From: Mytilinidion resinicola
Taxonomy: Eukaryota > Ascomycota > Dothideomycetes > Mytilinidiales > Mytilinidiaceae
Assembly: GCF_010093595.1 (NCBI RefSeq)
Contig: NW_022985439.1
Coordinates: 2,810,479-2,874,478 of the forward strand
Direction of reading: 5' to 3'
DNA length: 64,000 bases
The translations under genes and the position numbers were made by a program. This document shows, in pieces, positions 10,675-22,891 of this stretch (position 1 is its first letter; each line of letters starts with the position of its first letter). The notes beneath the pieces are model-generated. The model made no database searches and was not told the DNA's origin. It saw only the letters and a program-made list of their open reading frames with translations.

Positions 10675-11689
10675 ATGGACTCAAGAGAGCATATCATCGC
10701 GGTCCCGAAATGGACCTTGGCACTTCGCATCGTGTCCCTCGTCCTCGCAGTCATTATTCTCGGTCTGAACGCCTATGGCATCCGGTGGTGGGCTTTTGAC
10801 AAGCTCATCTTCTCTCTCGTCGTTGTACGTGTATTAGCGAGTGATCTCGGGTGTTCATATCGACTGACTTCATCGCAGTGTCTTTGCACAATTGGTGTAG
10901 TGGTCTACATGGTAGTGGCTACGCTCGCAATTCCGAAAGCCTACAATATGTGGGCTTTCCTTGCACTCGACATCTGGATGGTTATCTTCTGGCTCATTCA
11001 ATTCGCTCTCGTTGCTAGCCTTGCAGCTGCCTTCGCAGACGCTACGTCGTGGGCCTATAGCTATGGCTACAGCTACTACTGGAAGCGGGGCGACCTTAGC
11101 AAGCGTGACACTACGACATATGGCGCGTACTACGGTGCTCTCGTTGCCGGAGCGGTTTTCGGAGCCTTTAATTTGTGAGTGGCTTCAAATCAGAGCGTTC
11201 GTAAAAGTGGTAATCCACAGACTAACGACGTGTAGTATTCTCTTCGTAGTGAACCTGATCATCTTCAGCATCCATCTTCATAAACACCGCCTCTCCGGTG
11301 CGCCATCTACAGCACCTCCTGGTTACAACGGTAACGCAGCCGTACCTATTGAGAAGTACGAAAACGACGCCCAGCCATACCAGTTACAGCCCCAGCAAAT
11401 GCCACAGCATCCCCAGCCAGTTGCCCAACCTCAGTACGGTCATCCCCAGTATGCCCAACCACAACATCCTACACCTCCGCAATTTACCACTCCGTATACC
11501 CAGGGCGCAGACCCAGTAAGCAGGCAGGAAGCTATCAGCCCGATTTCTAATTCGGGCCATCCTGTGAATGCGTCGGAGCTATCCACCCCTCAGCACACAG
11601 GAGGAAATCCAAATGTGGTGGAACTATCGAGCCCACAACATACAGGCAACCCTAATGCAGTGGAGTTGGGTCCGGGTGGCTACAAATGA
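10675..11689 (+). CDS. MARVEL-domain tetraspan membrane protein
   Basis: Exons 10675-10824, 10879-11174 and 11236-11689 join to encode 299 residues. Four hydrophobic segments are visible: LALRIVSLVLAVIILGLNAY, a segment across intron 1 leading to CTIGVVVYMVVATLAIP, FLALDIWMVIFWLIQFALVA, and the last across intron 2 (VAGAVFGAFNF-ILFVVNLIIF). That spacing is the MARVEL pattern found in fungal plasma-membrane proteins. The C-terminal ~110 residues are cytoplasmic, rich in Gln/Pro/His/Tyr, with two near-repeats (ELSTPQHTGGNPN and ELSSPQHTGNPN). The precise role is unknown; membrane-compartment organisation is inferred from the family. Confidence 0.85.
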
Positions 11690-11844
11690 GCTTCTGAAAG
11701 TTGTACGCTGGGAGTAGGATTCAATAAGTCGTAACATGAGCCAATCACTCAATTTTGAAGAACTCGATTTCCTTGGCTCGGTCCTTTGTATCACACGTAA
11801 TTGAGCACCAATCATACATTTTATGATCTCCCTGACTTGGTAAT

Positions 11845-13084
11845 CTAAACAATCCGACTGGGATCCTCAGCTCTTCCTCCCTCGTCCGCAGAAGTCACTT
11901 TGCCCATATGATGCGTCCTCGCCTGCCCACCCAATTCCCTCTCTTCCATCCTCCTGACCAACTCCAAATCCCCCAACTCTTCCTCCCTCGCCATCGGTCT
12001 CCCAGCACTAACTAACCAATCCTCCCCTCTCCTATCATAACTCGGCGGCGACCCCTCATCATCCACTCCTAGCTCCCCCTCCACCCTCACAGCATCCCTA
12101 CTAATTAACTCCACCTGCCTCGTATACTCCTCAGACACTCCAATCCTCCTCTTAATCTTGAAACACCACTGCAAGCATAGCCACCCAAGGACCTGCGCGC
12201 CCACAGCTCCCCATGCCAATCCCAACCACGCACTACCCACGCTCACCTCTAGGACTCCCCAATGCCGCGCGTCGTCCGCGAAATTCCGCGCCGACGCCGT
12301 CAGCTGCGTGTTGCCTACGATATAACACAGCACCGCACCGACGCTCACCCACAACAGCACCTCCTTCTCCCTCACCCACGCCCACTCAAATATGGTCGGA
12401 TCTCTCACACTCGACCTCCCCCCTCGAGACCAGCACGGCCGCCGAACTCAGCATCGCGACGACGTACATGATAAACCCCGGCGCCGTGGGGACCGAGACG
12501 TAGTCCGAATGGGTGTTTTGGTACCCCTCGCGCCCAGGGCCGAGCGCATACTTCCTCAACTCCCGCACCGCGTCGCGTATCGTAAACGTCCTCCCCGGTC
12601 CCGTGTACAGGCAGTGCATCGTGTAGTCGCTGTTCCCATCTGTCTCCGGCCGCGCGCAGCAGCCGTTCAGATACACCCGGATCGCCCACGTCTTGCGCCA
12701 AGGGCTGTAGGGCTCGTAGGGGTTGGCGGGGCCGTATTGGTAGGGCGGCGTCTGGCCGTCGGGAGTGTCCCAGCCGTGGAACGTGACGGAGATACGTAGG
12801 ATGGAGAGGCGGTCCCCGAGGACGCGGGGGCGGAAGCTTTGCTCGCGGGTGCCGGGGGCGATTGCGGTGCCGGCGATGAAGGTTATGATGACGAGGCTGA
12901 TGGCGAGGAGGTGGAAGAGGGTGGTGAGAGAGGAGACGAGGTGGGCGTAGCCGCGGTCGTTGGGATGGGTGTAGGGGGGTGGCGGGATGGGGTGGTGAGT
13001 AATAGGGTTGCTCCTGGGCGAGGCTGCAGCTTGGGGAGGGTTGGTGTGCATGAGGGCGGGCTTGCGGCGTCTATGGGATGGCAA
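11845..13084 (-). pseudogene. Four-helix SUR7/PalI-like membrane protein, frameshifted
   Basis: Two minus-strand frames abut. The first (13084 to about 12415) has a proline-rich N-terminus, a helix (LFHLLAISLVIITFIAGTAI), a long extracellular loop with paired cysteines (NGCCARPE, MHCLYTG) and a second helix (FIMYVVAMLSSAAVLVSR). The second (to 11845) supplies helices three and four (VLLWVSVGAVLCYIVGN, GLAWGAVGAQVLGWLCLQW) and a cytoplasmic tail, but has no ATG. A one-base excess in the run of six Gs near 12420 would explain the break, and five Gs would give one continuous frame. The topology and loop cysteines recall the SUR7/PalI group. It could be a real mutation or a base-call error in the homopolymer. 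Confidence 0.5.
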
Positions 13085-14159
13085 GAGGTAGGATGGGGAT
13101 GTGCATGGGATATTTTGGGAGAGTCCAGTTTCTTTGGGAGTTTGGTGAACTTGATGGAGATATTTCGGAACGTTTGGTGCTCACATAAGAATTTACAGGC
13201 TGGTTTTCGTAGTACTATTGAGAATGTTAACTATGATAGAGGATATAAGATCATTGGTTTCGTCGAAATCAAAAGATATCCATCGTGGTGGAACCATCGA
13301 CATATATGCGTCCCACGAGGAGCGGCGCAGGATGGTAAAAAAGCCTCGCGTCTTGGGGCTCCAATATAATATATATTGAGACGCGGACCAGCCAATCGAT
13401 TAAGGATTCCAAGACGGACCAAGACTGGTAACCTTGAAAGAGTCAAAGTGAGCTAACTGCATAAGCGCACGAACCCTGATGAAGATCTCAGGAATGCCTC
13501 GTATTTAACGCCAAGACCGGAGAGAATCTTGGACAGTATCAGATGAGCATGCTTTTGGAACTCTGTTGCCGGAAGGGAAGGAGGTGGCGAGGTGTTTGCG
13601 TGATGATGGCGTTCTGCTACAGTTTACCGCTGCATGAGGAGCTTCATAGTATTTTAAGCATTCCAAATGAGAAAGACACTCGGCGTTTTGGACAACTAGT
13701 AAACTCGCGAGACTGCCCCAGACAGCGCCGACAGGGTGTACGCAGATTGGAATATTCTTTCTGCTGCCCTCAGTGTGACGCTCTTTCTGTCATCGACACA
13801 TCTCTGTGAATCTTGAAAATGTTCATCTTCGATCATTGCGACTAGAACGTCCATGATATGAGGTCACTATAGCACGCAAGGAAATTGAAAGTCAGCAAAG
13901 TGGAGTATCGCGTTCGATTGATTTGGCTGAATTGCCTCGAATAAATGTATAGCAGCAGTGCCAATTTTGGAGAAGGAAGCCAAGGGCTGTCGATAGTGAG
14001 CTGGTGGTACATCCTGAAAACCACACGTCCGATAAAACGCCTCGCCCCAAAGTACCATGTTCCTTATGAACCGTATGAACCGTATGATGATGAATGTCGG
14101 AAGAGACCAGTCCTCCGCCCAGATCGAAACTTCTTCACTGCTTCTGTTGTAGAGAGTGA
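13085..14159. other. Intergenic stretch, no gene recognised
   Basis: 1075 bp between two minus-strand genes. Only short frames without recognisable content are present, with a minor direct repeat of ATGAACCGT near 14065-14080. It would include the promoter of the SUR7/PalI-like gene and the THO1 3' side. Confidence 0.4.
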
Positions 14160-15089
14160 TCAAGTAGCGGACGCAGTAGGAGCGCCGAACTTCGCCTTCC
14201 TGGCCTCAGCTTTGACCCTATCGGCCTCGCTCATCCAGGCGGGGCCGCCACCAGGGCTGGCCCTCCTCTCCCTCTTCTCATTTCTCGGCCTCCGGTCGCC
14301 ATCTCTGGGTCCTCGCTCGTTGTCCCTAGGTCCTCGGCCGCCCTCCCTCGGTCCTCGCGCATCATCTCTGGGTCCTCGGCCGCGGCGCCCATCAGATCTG
14401 CCTCCACGCCTCTTGATGTCATCGCCACGACGTCCCTCATCCGCGCCCTCTCGTCCTCGCTTGCGGCCAAGAGGTCGGTCCGGGAGAGCCTCGTTGATGC
14501 CCTTCGGTCCTTCAGTCGCACTGAACTTCTTCGCGCGCTCTAGCTTCTTGAGTTCTTCATTGTCGTCGAGGGGGATGCCGAACTTCTCCGCACGCTTCTT
14601 GCGCTTCTCGATCTCCTCGTCCAACGTAGTCTTGGCCAAGCCCTTGGTGAAGTCCACCTTGGGCTTCTCTTCCACCTTCTCTTCGGCCTTCGCTTCCTTG
14701 CTCGCCGGCTCGGCGCCCTTGTCTTCGGCAGCAGGCTGTTTGACGGTCAGGTCGTCGGTCTTCGCTGGATCGATGTCGGTGACTTGATTCGGGACAGCCT
14801 GGGGATTTGCGACCTGACCCTGTCCTCCTGCCGCGACAGCGGCGGTGGCTGGTTCAGACGTGGCCGCGGGCTTTGTCACAGTAGCGGTGGCTTCGGTAGT
14901 GTCGTCGTCCCAATCGATCTCGTCTTCGGCAGCGAGGGAGTCGGAGACGGCAGAAGCTTGCGTGGTCGACGGTTTCTTGTCAGCGTCCTGGAGGCGCGTC
15001 ACCATGTCGGCCTTCTTGCCGGTGTGCGGCAGGTTGCGCGACTTGAGGAGAGCCTCGAGCTCGGCGTTCTTCAGTTTGGAATAGTCCAT
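14160..15089 (-). CDS. THO1: SAP-domain RNA-binding protein Tho1/CIP29 family
   Basis: A single exon encodes 309 residues. Residues 1-35 form a SAP domain (YSKLKNAELEALLKSRNLPH, then GKKADMVTRL), the helix-extended-loop-helix that binds nucleic acid. An Ala/Thr-rich acidic linker follows. Near residue 165 comes the Tho1/MOS11 C-terminal motif: KRKKRAEKFGIPLDD, ELKKLERAKKF and GINEALPDRPLGRKRGRE. The tail is an Arg/Gly/Asp-rich region with six or so repeats of RGPR(D/E)-type units, typical of RNA-binding RGG segments. The family acts in co-transcriptional mRNP assembly and mRNA export in the nucleus. The start at 15089 puts the SAP motif at the very N-terminus, as in homologues. Confidence 0.93.
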   Translation of the reverse strand: MDYSKLKNAELEALLKSRNLPHTGKKADMVTRLQDADKKPSTTQASAVSDSLAAEDEIDWDDDTTEATATVTKPAATSEPATAAVAAGGQGQVANPQAVPNQVTDIDPAKTDDLTVKQPAAEDKGAEPASKEAKAEEKVEEKPKVDFTKGLAKTTLDEEIEKRKKRAEKFGIPLDDNEELKKLERAKKFSATEGPKGINEALPDRPLGRKRGREGADEGRRGDDIKRRGGRSDGRRGRGPRDDARGPREGGRGPRDNERGPRDGDRRPRNEKRERRASPGGGPAWMSEADRVKAEARKAKFGAPTASAT

Positions 15090-15434
15090 TGTTTCGATGG
15101 CTGATGGTTGCGGTTGCGGTTGTGTCGCGTTGATCGTCGATGGTGAGAAGTAGTGAAGGGGTATGGAAGCGCCTGGTCTGCAAGAAAGAGGGGATCAGCA
15201 GGTGCGCGTCGCAGAAGAGGCTTCGAAGGGAGGGACTGACAAAAATCAAGGAAGGACTCGACGAAGATGAAAGAGAGATGGAGTCGAGGGGACCGCAGAT
15301 ATTCTGCGCGCGAAAGTGGCTGGGGACAGAACGATTGAACAATAGAACCGGGTTAGCGTGCCAAGCGCCATCGGGCCGTGTTTCTTTCCGCGACACGACC
15401 CGACCACACGGTCGCTCAACCCCCACACATTACA
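15090..15434. promoter_or_regulatory. THO1 promoter region
   Basis: 345 bp between the THO1 start and the transposase relic. It is presumed to hold the THO1 promoter. The transposon's left terminal repeat was not identified. Confidence 0.35.
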
Positions 15435-16817
15435 ATGGCCAACAACGCTGCCAACGCCGCCAATGAGGATTGGGAGACCCCAACCAAGGCCAAGGTTCAA
15501 GGCGCCATTGAATATAACAAGGCAAAGGGCATCACAGGGGAGAATGAAGATGTTTTCCGCAATTTCAAGGTCTTCTATGCACGGGGCTATTCTGCCTTTG
15601 TATGCTCAAAGACAACCCAAGAAGGCACCACAATAACCCAGATGTGGAGGAGAGAAAAGGCCTAAAGCAAATTATCGCCCTAAAAGAGATAAGAGAGCTT
15701 AAGAAGATTGTGGAAGAGGAGGGGTTCGAGGCACCGGCAATAACATAGAAGCAGAGCAGCTGGGGTATAAGGCTGGTTTTAAGTGCTCTAGGAGGACAAT
15801 TTCGAGCGCTATAGGCACAATGAAGTACCACAAGTGCACAATGAAGTACCACAAGTGCATTGCCTGTTGCAGAGGATGGGTGAATGAATTAACAGCCAAA
15901 CACCGATCCGAATAGGCAGAATATATGCTCAGGAAGGACCCAGAACCAGAGGACTGGCACTGGGTCAGGTTCTCTAATAAAGTTTGCTGGGGCATTAGAC
16001 CCTAAGGAAAGCTTTAAATTATTAGGAAACCAGGCCAAAGATACTGTGCTGATTGCATCTAAGAGACGGATGATTACACGGTTAAGAATACTTAAAAAAG
16101 GCTTTATTTATAGGCTGTTTGTGAAGGGTGCAAGAGGCAACTAACGTGTACGCGTTGTATCCTATATACAGAAGAATAATAGTAAGGAAGAAGGAAAGCA
16201 GGGCAGGCCCGAGGAGAAAAGGGGGCTGCTCAGCCTCGTCCTCGTACGATGCTAGGTCGGTTCTGTCCTTAGCCTCTTAGCCACCGTTGAGGCTCTGCAA
16301 GCACCGTGCTACGGAGGCCGAGCCGTAGGAGCACCCACCAGGGCGCAGCCCATTACACTGTTGCTGGGTGGAATTTTAAGAGTCCACTCTTCTTTTACAA
16401 TATTCCCTTAAATTTAAATGGAAAGATAACTATTAAGGTCTATTAAGACTATATCCTAGAGCCTCTTATAAAGCTTTAGATCTAAAGGGGTAACAACTCT
16501 ATTCTAGAAGAGGATAGAGATGGCGGCTATAGCACAGGGAAAAAGAATATTGTTCAGACTTAGAAAGAGCAGAATAGGCTGGAGTACTACTTTAATATTC
16601 ACAGTTTACCAGATCTAGCCCCTATTAAGAACTGCTGGCAGCCCCCAAAGCAGTATATCAGGAAGTCCCCTTACTGAGATGAGGATACCACAAGAGAATT
16701 GGTTTAAGAAGGATGGGATAAGGTTACAGTGAATTTCATTAATGAACGGGTGGATTCTATGCCCCTACGGCTTAAGTCAGTGATAGAGTTGGATGGAAGA
16801 ATGACTGGCTTTTGATA
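15435..16817 (+). pseudogene. Degenerate Tc1/mariner-type transposase
   Basis: The N-terminus MANNAANAANEDWETPTKAK and the following VQGAIEYNKAKGI are characteristic of a widespread ascomycete Tc1/mariner transposase. Coding similarity then continues through many stops and shifts: LKKIVEEEGFEA, TMKYHKCIACCRGWVNE, PEPEDWHWVRF, LNGKI after FKSPLFFYNIP, YYFNIHSLPDLAPIKNCWQP and KFINERVDSMPLRLKSVIEL. A short tandem duplication (ACAATGAAGTACCACAAGTG twice) sits at about 15820-15860. A 238 bp LTR-like insert at 16120-16357 splits the relic. The element is inactive, with no intact DDE/D frame. Its terminal inverted repeats were not found. Confidence 0.85.
16120..16357. mobile_element. Solo LTR inside the Tc1/mariner relic
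   Basis: A 238 bp insert begins TGTGAAGGG and ends CCCATTACA (TG...CA, with TGT/ACA ends). It is flanked on both sides by CTGTT (16115-16119 and 16358-16362), a perfect 5 bp target duplication. Without the insert and one CTGTT, the transposase similarity runs on across the junction. This is the structure of a solo LTR left by recombination of an LTR retrotransposon. Confidence 0.82.
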
Positions 16818-17121
16818 TATGTGCTCCTGGGAATTTATTCTAGCTGTAGATACATACAAATGTGATGGTGGTGGGCCATTTGGTTGCCAGTCAAATTTTC
16901 GGTGTATCGCATAACGTGTCACCCGCGTGCCGCCATCTCACATCCCAGCATTCACGAATCACTCATCTATTCATTCGACGATGCTTCACACCTAACAAAC
17001 TCTAGATTGGGCCCGTTTCCGATCAAAAATTGCGACTTGACCCCAAAGCGATTCGACTGCGCTACAGAACACACTCTGAACCCCCGGTTTAAGATGCTAC
17101 TATGCTCCTCCTTCTATACAA

Positions 17122-19153
17122 TCAGTCGTACTGTTTCAAGAAATCCAACGCTTCGTTTTGCTCTTTACGAATGATCTCTACGTGCTTCTCGCTCCTGACT
17201 TTGATGTCGACTTTGAAGGGCAATGGTGCCTGAAGGATACCTGGATTATACGCCTCGGGATCCAGGTGCGACACTTTGCGCGTAATTGGATCCACTGGCT
17301 CTGAAAACTCAAAGGCCCAGAGCAGTTTTGCTGCTATGCGCCACATGTTACGTTCCGCAAGATGGATGCCTGGGCAGATTCGCCGGCCAGCACCGTAATT
17401 GTAGTGATGTTTTGGGTAGTCAGCATCGCCTTGCTTTGCACATCATGTTAGAGGGGTACGTATCTCGGTTCTCCCAATCTGGACTACCTGCATAGTCGTT
17501 TGCAAGTTTTGGGTGGTTAAGATATCGATCTGGGTTGAACTTTTCAGAATCTTCGTATATAGCGTCGGTGTGATGGATGGCCCAGGTGGGTATAAAGACG
17601 GTAGAATCCTTGGGTATCAACATTCCTTCATACTCATCATCTAGACAACGTCAGTAAACGTCACGTGAATTACACTTTTCCCGGCGACATACCTTGTCTG
17701 ACTCGATGGGGCAATGCCGTAACGGCGCTAACAAGTCATCAGTAACAGTACCATTTTTGGAGTCATAGGAACCTACACAGGACGCCATCTCATTCCTTCT
17801 TTAATGATGCAGTTCATATACGGGAGACGGCTGAAGTCGGACCATAGAGGAGCCCTCTCTGTTCCACAAACCTCGTCAATCTCCTTTCTCGCTTTCCGTT
17901 GTACCTCGGGGTACAAAGCGAATGCCAAAATCAGGGTTAGTAGTTGAGCTGATGTAGTGTCTGCTCCTCCCTCAACAATCTCTCCCATAAGGTTGGTGAA
18001 CGAATGCTGGCTGATTGACGGAGGCCACCCTTTTTTCTCATACTCATCCAAGAGACTGTCAATGATGCATACTCGACGATCGCCACGTGCACGCCGCTCC
18101 TCGACCAGTCGTCGAGCCTTTCCCCAAGTGCCGTCCATTGTCTTGCCAGCATCGATCGCTCGTTGTTTCCAAAATGCGAAAGAAGCCGGGATGTATTTCA
18201 ACAGCGGGACATCATCGACCGGCGGATTTGCACCGGGTTCCATACATTCAGTCCACTAAATTCCATATTAGAAATCTGAGGTTTCAGTTACCGGATGAGT
18301 GGTATTTCGCTATTTACCTTTCCCATTACATCGTAGACGCCCTGCTCGTCATATTAGTTGCATAAACAGGAGGGCTCTAATATTCGTAACTTACGGTACC
18401 CCAAAACGAGTCATGCGTCTTAGCTCGAAATCCATAATTAATCGATGAAACTACCGAAGCCGTATATCTCTGGATTTCTTGGAAGAAATCCCCTGGTCGA
18501 TCCAGCAAATTCGTCATCAGAACGGTCGCCCTGTAAGCTGTCAAAATCTGCTCCGTTCGGGAAGTGGCTCATGTCTTCGTGTTTCATGAGCATCAAAAGT
18601 ATGAACTCACTCGGCTTCTTGGACACGAAAGTGCTTTTCATCCAATTGCTTTGGGGAGAAGTTGTGAGCAATGATCTTCCGCTTCTCTCTCCATGCCGCA
18701 TCCATCTGTTCCAAAGCCAAATGATCACCTTTGGTGAGAAGCCAGCCGACATAGCTAGGTGGTCGATCGGAATAAATACTTCCTTTCTCGACGAGCAGTT
18801 TGTGGATAGCTTTCCGGTCGCAGAGAACAATGATGTTTGATGGCCCAACTTTCAGACTGAAGATGGAGCCATATTCCTTAGCCCATTGGCGGAACCTGTA
18901 AAAATTGGTGAGCCGGTTAAGCGTCCAAACTATTTATATTCTCTTGATTCTTGCAAGGTAATTTTCGCTGCAGAGCTAATACTTACTGCTTGAATAGGCC
19001 TGTGGATGGAATTTGATGGATGTTGCCAATCACTGGTAGAGTTGGAGGCCCTTTGGGCATACGAGGATCCCTTTTGCCGATTTGGAGCACCCGATAGATC
19101 AAAGCCGAGAGCGCAAGCACGACAAGCGCTGGCGTCACTGCTGTGTATGCCAT
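17122..19153 (-). CDS. Cytochrome P450 monooxygenase
   Basis: Eight exons (19153-18987, 18895-18611, 18530-18395, 18341-18318, 18255-17777, 17727-17693, 17640-17488 and 17429-17122) add up to an open 528-residue frame. The N-terminus is a membrane anchor (MAYTAVTPALVVLALSALIY), then a proline-rich hinge (PKGPPTLPVIGN). The I-helix is GEIVEGGADTTSAQ (A/G-G-x-D-T-T). ExxR is represented by KEGMRWRPV, the PERF-like segment by FNPDRYL, and the haem-thiolate loop by YGAGRRICPG. All key residues are present. It is an ER-bound, CPR-dependent oxygenase. It neighbours a Zn2Cys6 regulator and ring-cleavage genes, so a role in oxidising an aromatic substrate is inferred. The CYP family cannot be named from sequence inspection alone. 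Confidence 0.93.
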
Positions 19154-20040
19154 CTTTTCCTGACTTCACAGAAAGACTTCCTCTAATTCGACTGTATTCA
19201 CGAAAGTAGCTGCCAGCAGTCGTAAAGTAGCCAGGCAGCCATCTTGGATTATTCAGTCCCGAAGCTTCCCCAGGATTGATCACCCCGTAGAAACAGCGAA
19301 GAATGCGGAGATGGCCTGATGGGAGAGTAAGGGTGCGACGGGGCGATCGGGCTAACTCATAGTTATACCGTCCACATAATTAGACCGAAACCATCTACCG
19401 GGAATAGCAGGAAACCCAGACACCATGATTCAGGCTGCCGGCTTTCCATGTCACGTTCTTGGACGGGATTGCGCGGGCCTGGAAATGTGTTGGTCAACGC
19501 GAGTCAGTTGGCATCTCTTGCACCCAAGATTATTCACGTCCCCACGGGGCCCCGGAACTCGGAGCACCCAAGACCAGACCGCATGTTGAAAATCCTGGGG
19601 AAGATTGAGTGCCATGCCCCTGCGATTATTCAAGCGGAGGGTCGAATTTCTGGGCGAGTTTGACTCGGCTCTTCCGCCCACAAGAGCAACTTTCCGCCTG
19701 GGCAACTGCTCTCGCTCTGGAATGCTTTTGACCCCGCATCTCTGCAAGAATCATCGTCGCCGTGGCTGTGGGGTAGTCGCAGCAGCCTCGTCGTATTGCT
19801 GAAGGTATGGTCGGTATTGGAGGGCTAGCCCTAGACCGCCCTTGGCATCCTAGACGACGTCCACCGTGCTGCTGAAAACTACCGCTTGCCCTGTCACCCT
19901 TCATCTACATCTCTCATCTTGCCCGGCATCCTTGCCCCTTGATTCAGCCAGTGCCAGCTCGAAATCCCTTCTGCTTTTCTGGCCAGACGTGACACGCGCG
20001 CGCTTGTGGCAGCCGGCGCTGGAACGGCGGTCTCGACATT
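19154..20040. promoter_or_regulatory. Divergent promoter, P450 / Zn2Cys6 regulator
   Basis: 887 bp between divergent start codons. A CCG-N5-CGG everted triplet (CCGGAAC...CGG) lies near 19551-19565. That is the type of site bound by Zn2Cys6 factors, but such triplets are common by chance and the link is only a suggestion. Confidence 0.4.
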
Positions 20041-22891
20041 ATGGCCCTTCCATCTCACGAAAGCAGTCATCAGACCTTGGCTAAGCTGGATGCGTTGCCT
20101 GAAAGAGCGCTTCTAGCATGCGAGTCTTGTCGGAGGTATGAGTCTAGATCGTGATATTCTACGACCAGAGTGCTCCGCTAACGTACCAGTGATAGGAGAA
20201 AGGCAAAATGGTCTGGAGAGCTTCAACGTGATGTTGCATTCCACTTGCTGATGCCTCTCGGTATAGCGACCGAACTCTTCCCAGCTGCCTTCTATGTGGC
20301 AAATCGTCTCAGCTGTGCGTGTATCCGCCCAAGAAGTTAAAACCGGGGCCCAAAGTTGGTCAGATTTGTCTCCATTCTTCCTGCAAGATCGACGCGTCTA
20401 ATGATTGACAGGCATGTCTCAGAGAGGCCGCAAACGAGCTCGCTTCAATGGTTCACGGGGTAAGCAAAACGATGACGCCTGCAGTCAGTTCTTGGGGCGT
20501 AACTCTGGTTCTAACTGCACAGTATCGCCCGCAGATGCCCATAAAATTGAAACCAGAAGGGTTGAAAGCCCTAATCTACGACGTAATGACGCGCCCAGTT
20601 CTTCATCCAGGAGTCCAAACGAAGCCAGCGCTCATTGTGACAGTCCACTGCCGCCTTCTCCTCAGGCTACAGAAGAAGACATATCTAATGCGTCTGATTC
20701 GTCTGATACCGCGGCAATCAATTTCGTTCGTGCGATCAGTCTTTCTTCTATCATTCATCCAACCCACGAGAGTTGCTTGACTCCTCCGCCCAGCATCTCG
20801 GATGGATCGCCGTCGTCCGGATTCTTCATTAACCTTGCCGGAGCGCAAGATCTTATCATGCAAGCATGCCAAGCTTTGAACTTGTCAATCCGTACTCTCC
20901 AATCATTGTAAGTGCCTCCAGATTTCCGAACTGACTAATTTCTAATGGTTGACAGGATTGATGCATATTTTGAGAACATGACGTCGTTTTCGCTTTTTCA
21001 TCAGCCCTCATTTGGAACCAAGATCCAGGAAATCAAGAACTTGTTGCACCTCAAGGCTTTGTTCGCGTCTATGTTCTCCTTTTCGGCTCGATTTGCGACA
21101 GATCGCTATCAAGGCACATACACGCATGAACCCCAGGAAAATTTGATGCACGAGCGCTTCCATGTCATTGCCCTTCAATGCATCAGGGAAGCCCGAGATG
21201 AATGTGGTGATGGGATTCCTCCCCTTTGTGTATTGCAGGCAATGGCCCTGAGCACCTTCTACCAGCTGACAATCGGAGTTCGAGGAAGAGCTTGGCGTTT
21301 ATTAGGCTCTTGCGTTCGTGTTGCTTACGAGCTGCGGCTCCACCTGATTGATTACGAAGGTCAAGGACCGTCCTCTAAGGCGGGCATTGATCTTGCACGA
21401 TGGTCCGCTAATGAAGAGAGACGACGCTGCTGGTGGGCCATCTGGGAAATGGATGTCTTTGCCAGCACTATTAGGAGATGTCCCACCGCGATTGATTGGA
21501 GTATCAATGACACGTATTTGCCTGTTACCGATGAGTATTGGTACAACAGCCGATACCACTCCAGCTGCTTTTTGGAAAAGAAACCAATGGACCGCTGGAA
21601 ACGACTGCAAAAGTGCAACAATGAGAGCGCATCTGCCTGGTTCATTGTGCTTAACTCCATCATGAGAGACGCGCAAGTTTTATCCCGGGGAAACATGCAA
21701 GGGATTCTTCCAGATTCAGACCCAAACAACAACGTTGCCCAACTGACCCACTACTTCCGCAACAACTTTCGAAAGAAACGGTCGGAAGAAGATTCAACCA
21801 AGCTCACGCTCCTCATCCACGCCCTGCGATGCACTACATCTGTTCTCCCCGACTCTCTCGCCTACAACGGCGAAAGCCTCAGCTTTTCCACGAGCCCTTT
21901 TGTTCGAGCAAACGATCAATCCGACCACGACACGAAGCTTCTTCATAGCGCAAAATACGGCATCTACTTAATGACCCAGCTCGCACGCTTCATGATATAC
22001 CACCACTACGCCTTTGGCGAAATCTCGTCGGGGACGATCTTCGCCGATAAACCGAGTAGTCCGACATTTGGTTGGACAGCAGCAGAGCAACAACACCCGA
22101 CAAACTGCGAGGGACTTCGGAACTGCCTCGAGGCCGCCGACAACATCTCCGCTGTGACGCACCGCTGCGCTGACAATCACGTGAGATTCGTCAACCCCTT
22201 CCTAGCAAGCACAGTTTGGCTAGCGACATCGCTGCAGATATTGAAGAAAGTGGTTGCGCCTGAAAATCATACGGAGCTAAATGCATCGAAGAGCGAGGTG
22301 TTAAAGCTGAGCTGCCATCAGTACGTCCAGTTCTGGGGGACGCCGTTGGCATTGCTCGAAAATTTGGATACGCTTGAAGAGCGACTTATCACGCGGAAGA
22401 ACGTGTCGAGTCATATGGAGAAAAGTCAGGAGGGGAAGAAGGCCCAAGTATTCAGACCGGTGTCGAAACCACATATCAACGGCTCTGGGTGCGCAGAACC
22501 ACAGAGAATGAGTGTAGACTGGAGGAATAACGCTTCACGTCAAGGCTCTACAGGGGGTCTTGATATTGATGGAATGCCATTGTATCAGAGTCCGCAAACG
22601 GTCCACTCTGAATTCAACCCAGCGTCTCTAGGCTTGGTAGGTAGACCACCTAACGCTGGAAAGGCACCGTCCCAGACTTCTATCGACCAGGGACATGATC
22701 AGATTGCGCCTGGTGGTGTTATTGGCCATGACTTACGCCCACACGAACAACAAAACATTGATCACATGAGCTATCTCGACGCAGACACATTCATGGCTCT
22801 AGATTCACAGATAGGCGTCTCCGAGGACCTTGGCGACCGGTTTGCATGGTTTTTGGCGACGGATATGATGTCTGATTCGTTAACGCGGTAA
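20041..22891 (+). CDS. Zn2Cys6 transcription factor with fungal-specific TF domain
   Basis: Five exons (20041-20135, 20196-20210, 20267-20358, 20412-20907 and 20956-22891) encode 877 residues. Three small introns split the zinc cluster, which reads ACESCRRRKAKCDR followed by C-x2-C (CLLCG) and SSQLC after splicing: all six cysteines are present. A basic linker (KKLKPGPKV) and a Ser-rich region follow. From exon 5 comes the fungal-specific TF domain (middle homology): FSLFHQPSF, a LHLKALFASMFSFSARFA helix, LSTFYQLTIGVRGRAWRLLG, RRRCWWAIWEMDVFAS and PTAIDWSINDTYLPV. It is the only regulator within the 17-29 kb ring-cleavage block and is the likely pathway-specific activator. Confidence 0.92.

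Noticed and set aside
12213..12799. Several plus-strand frames over the SUR7/PalI-like gene
   Set aside because: GC-rich antisense shadows; the minus strand carries the membrane-helix pattern.
14784..15104. Plus-strand frames over THO1
   Set aside because: Antisense shadows of the SAP-domain gene.
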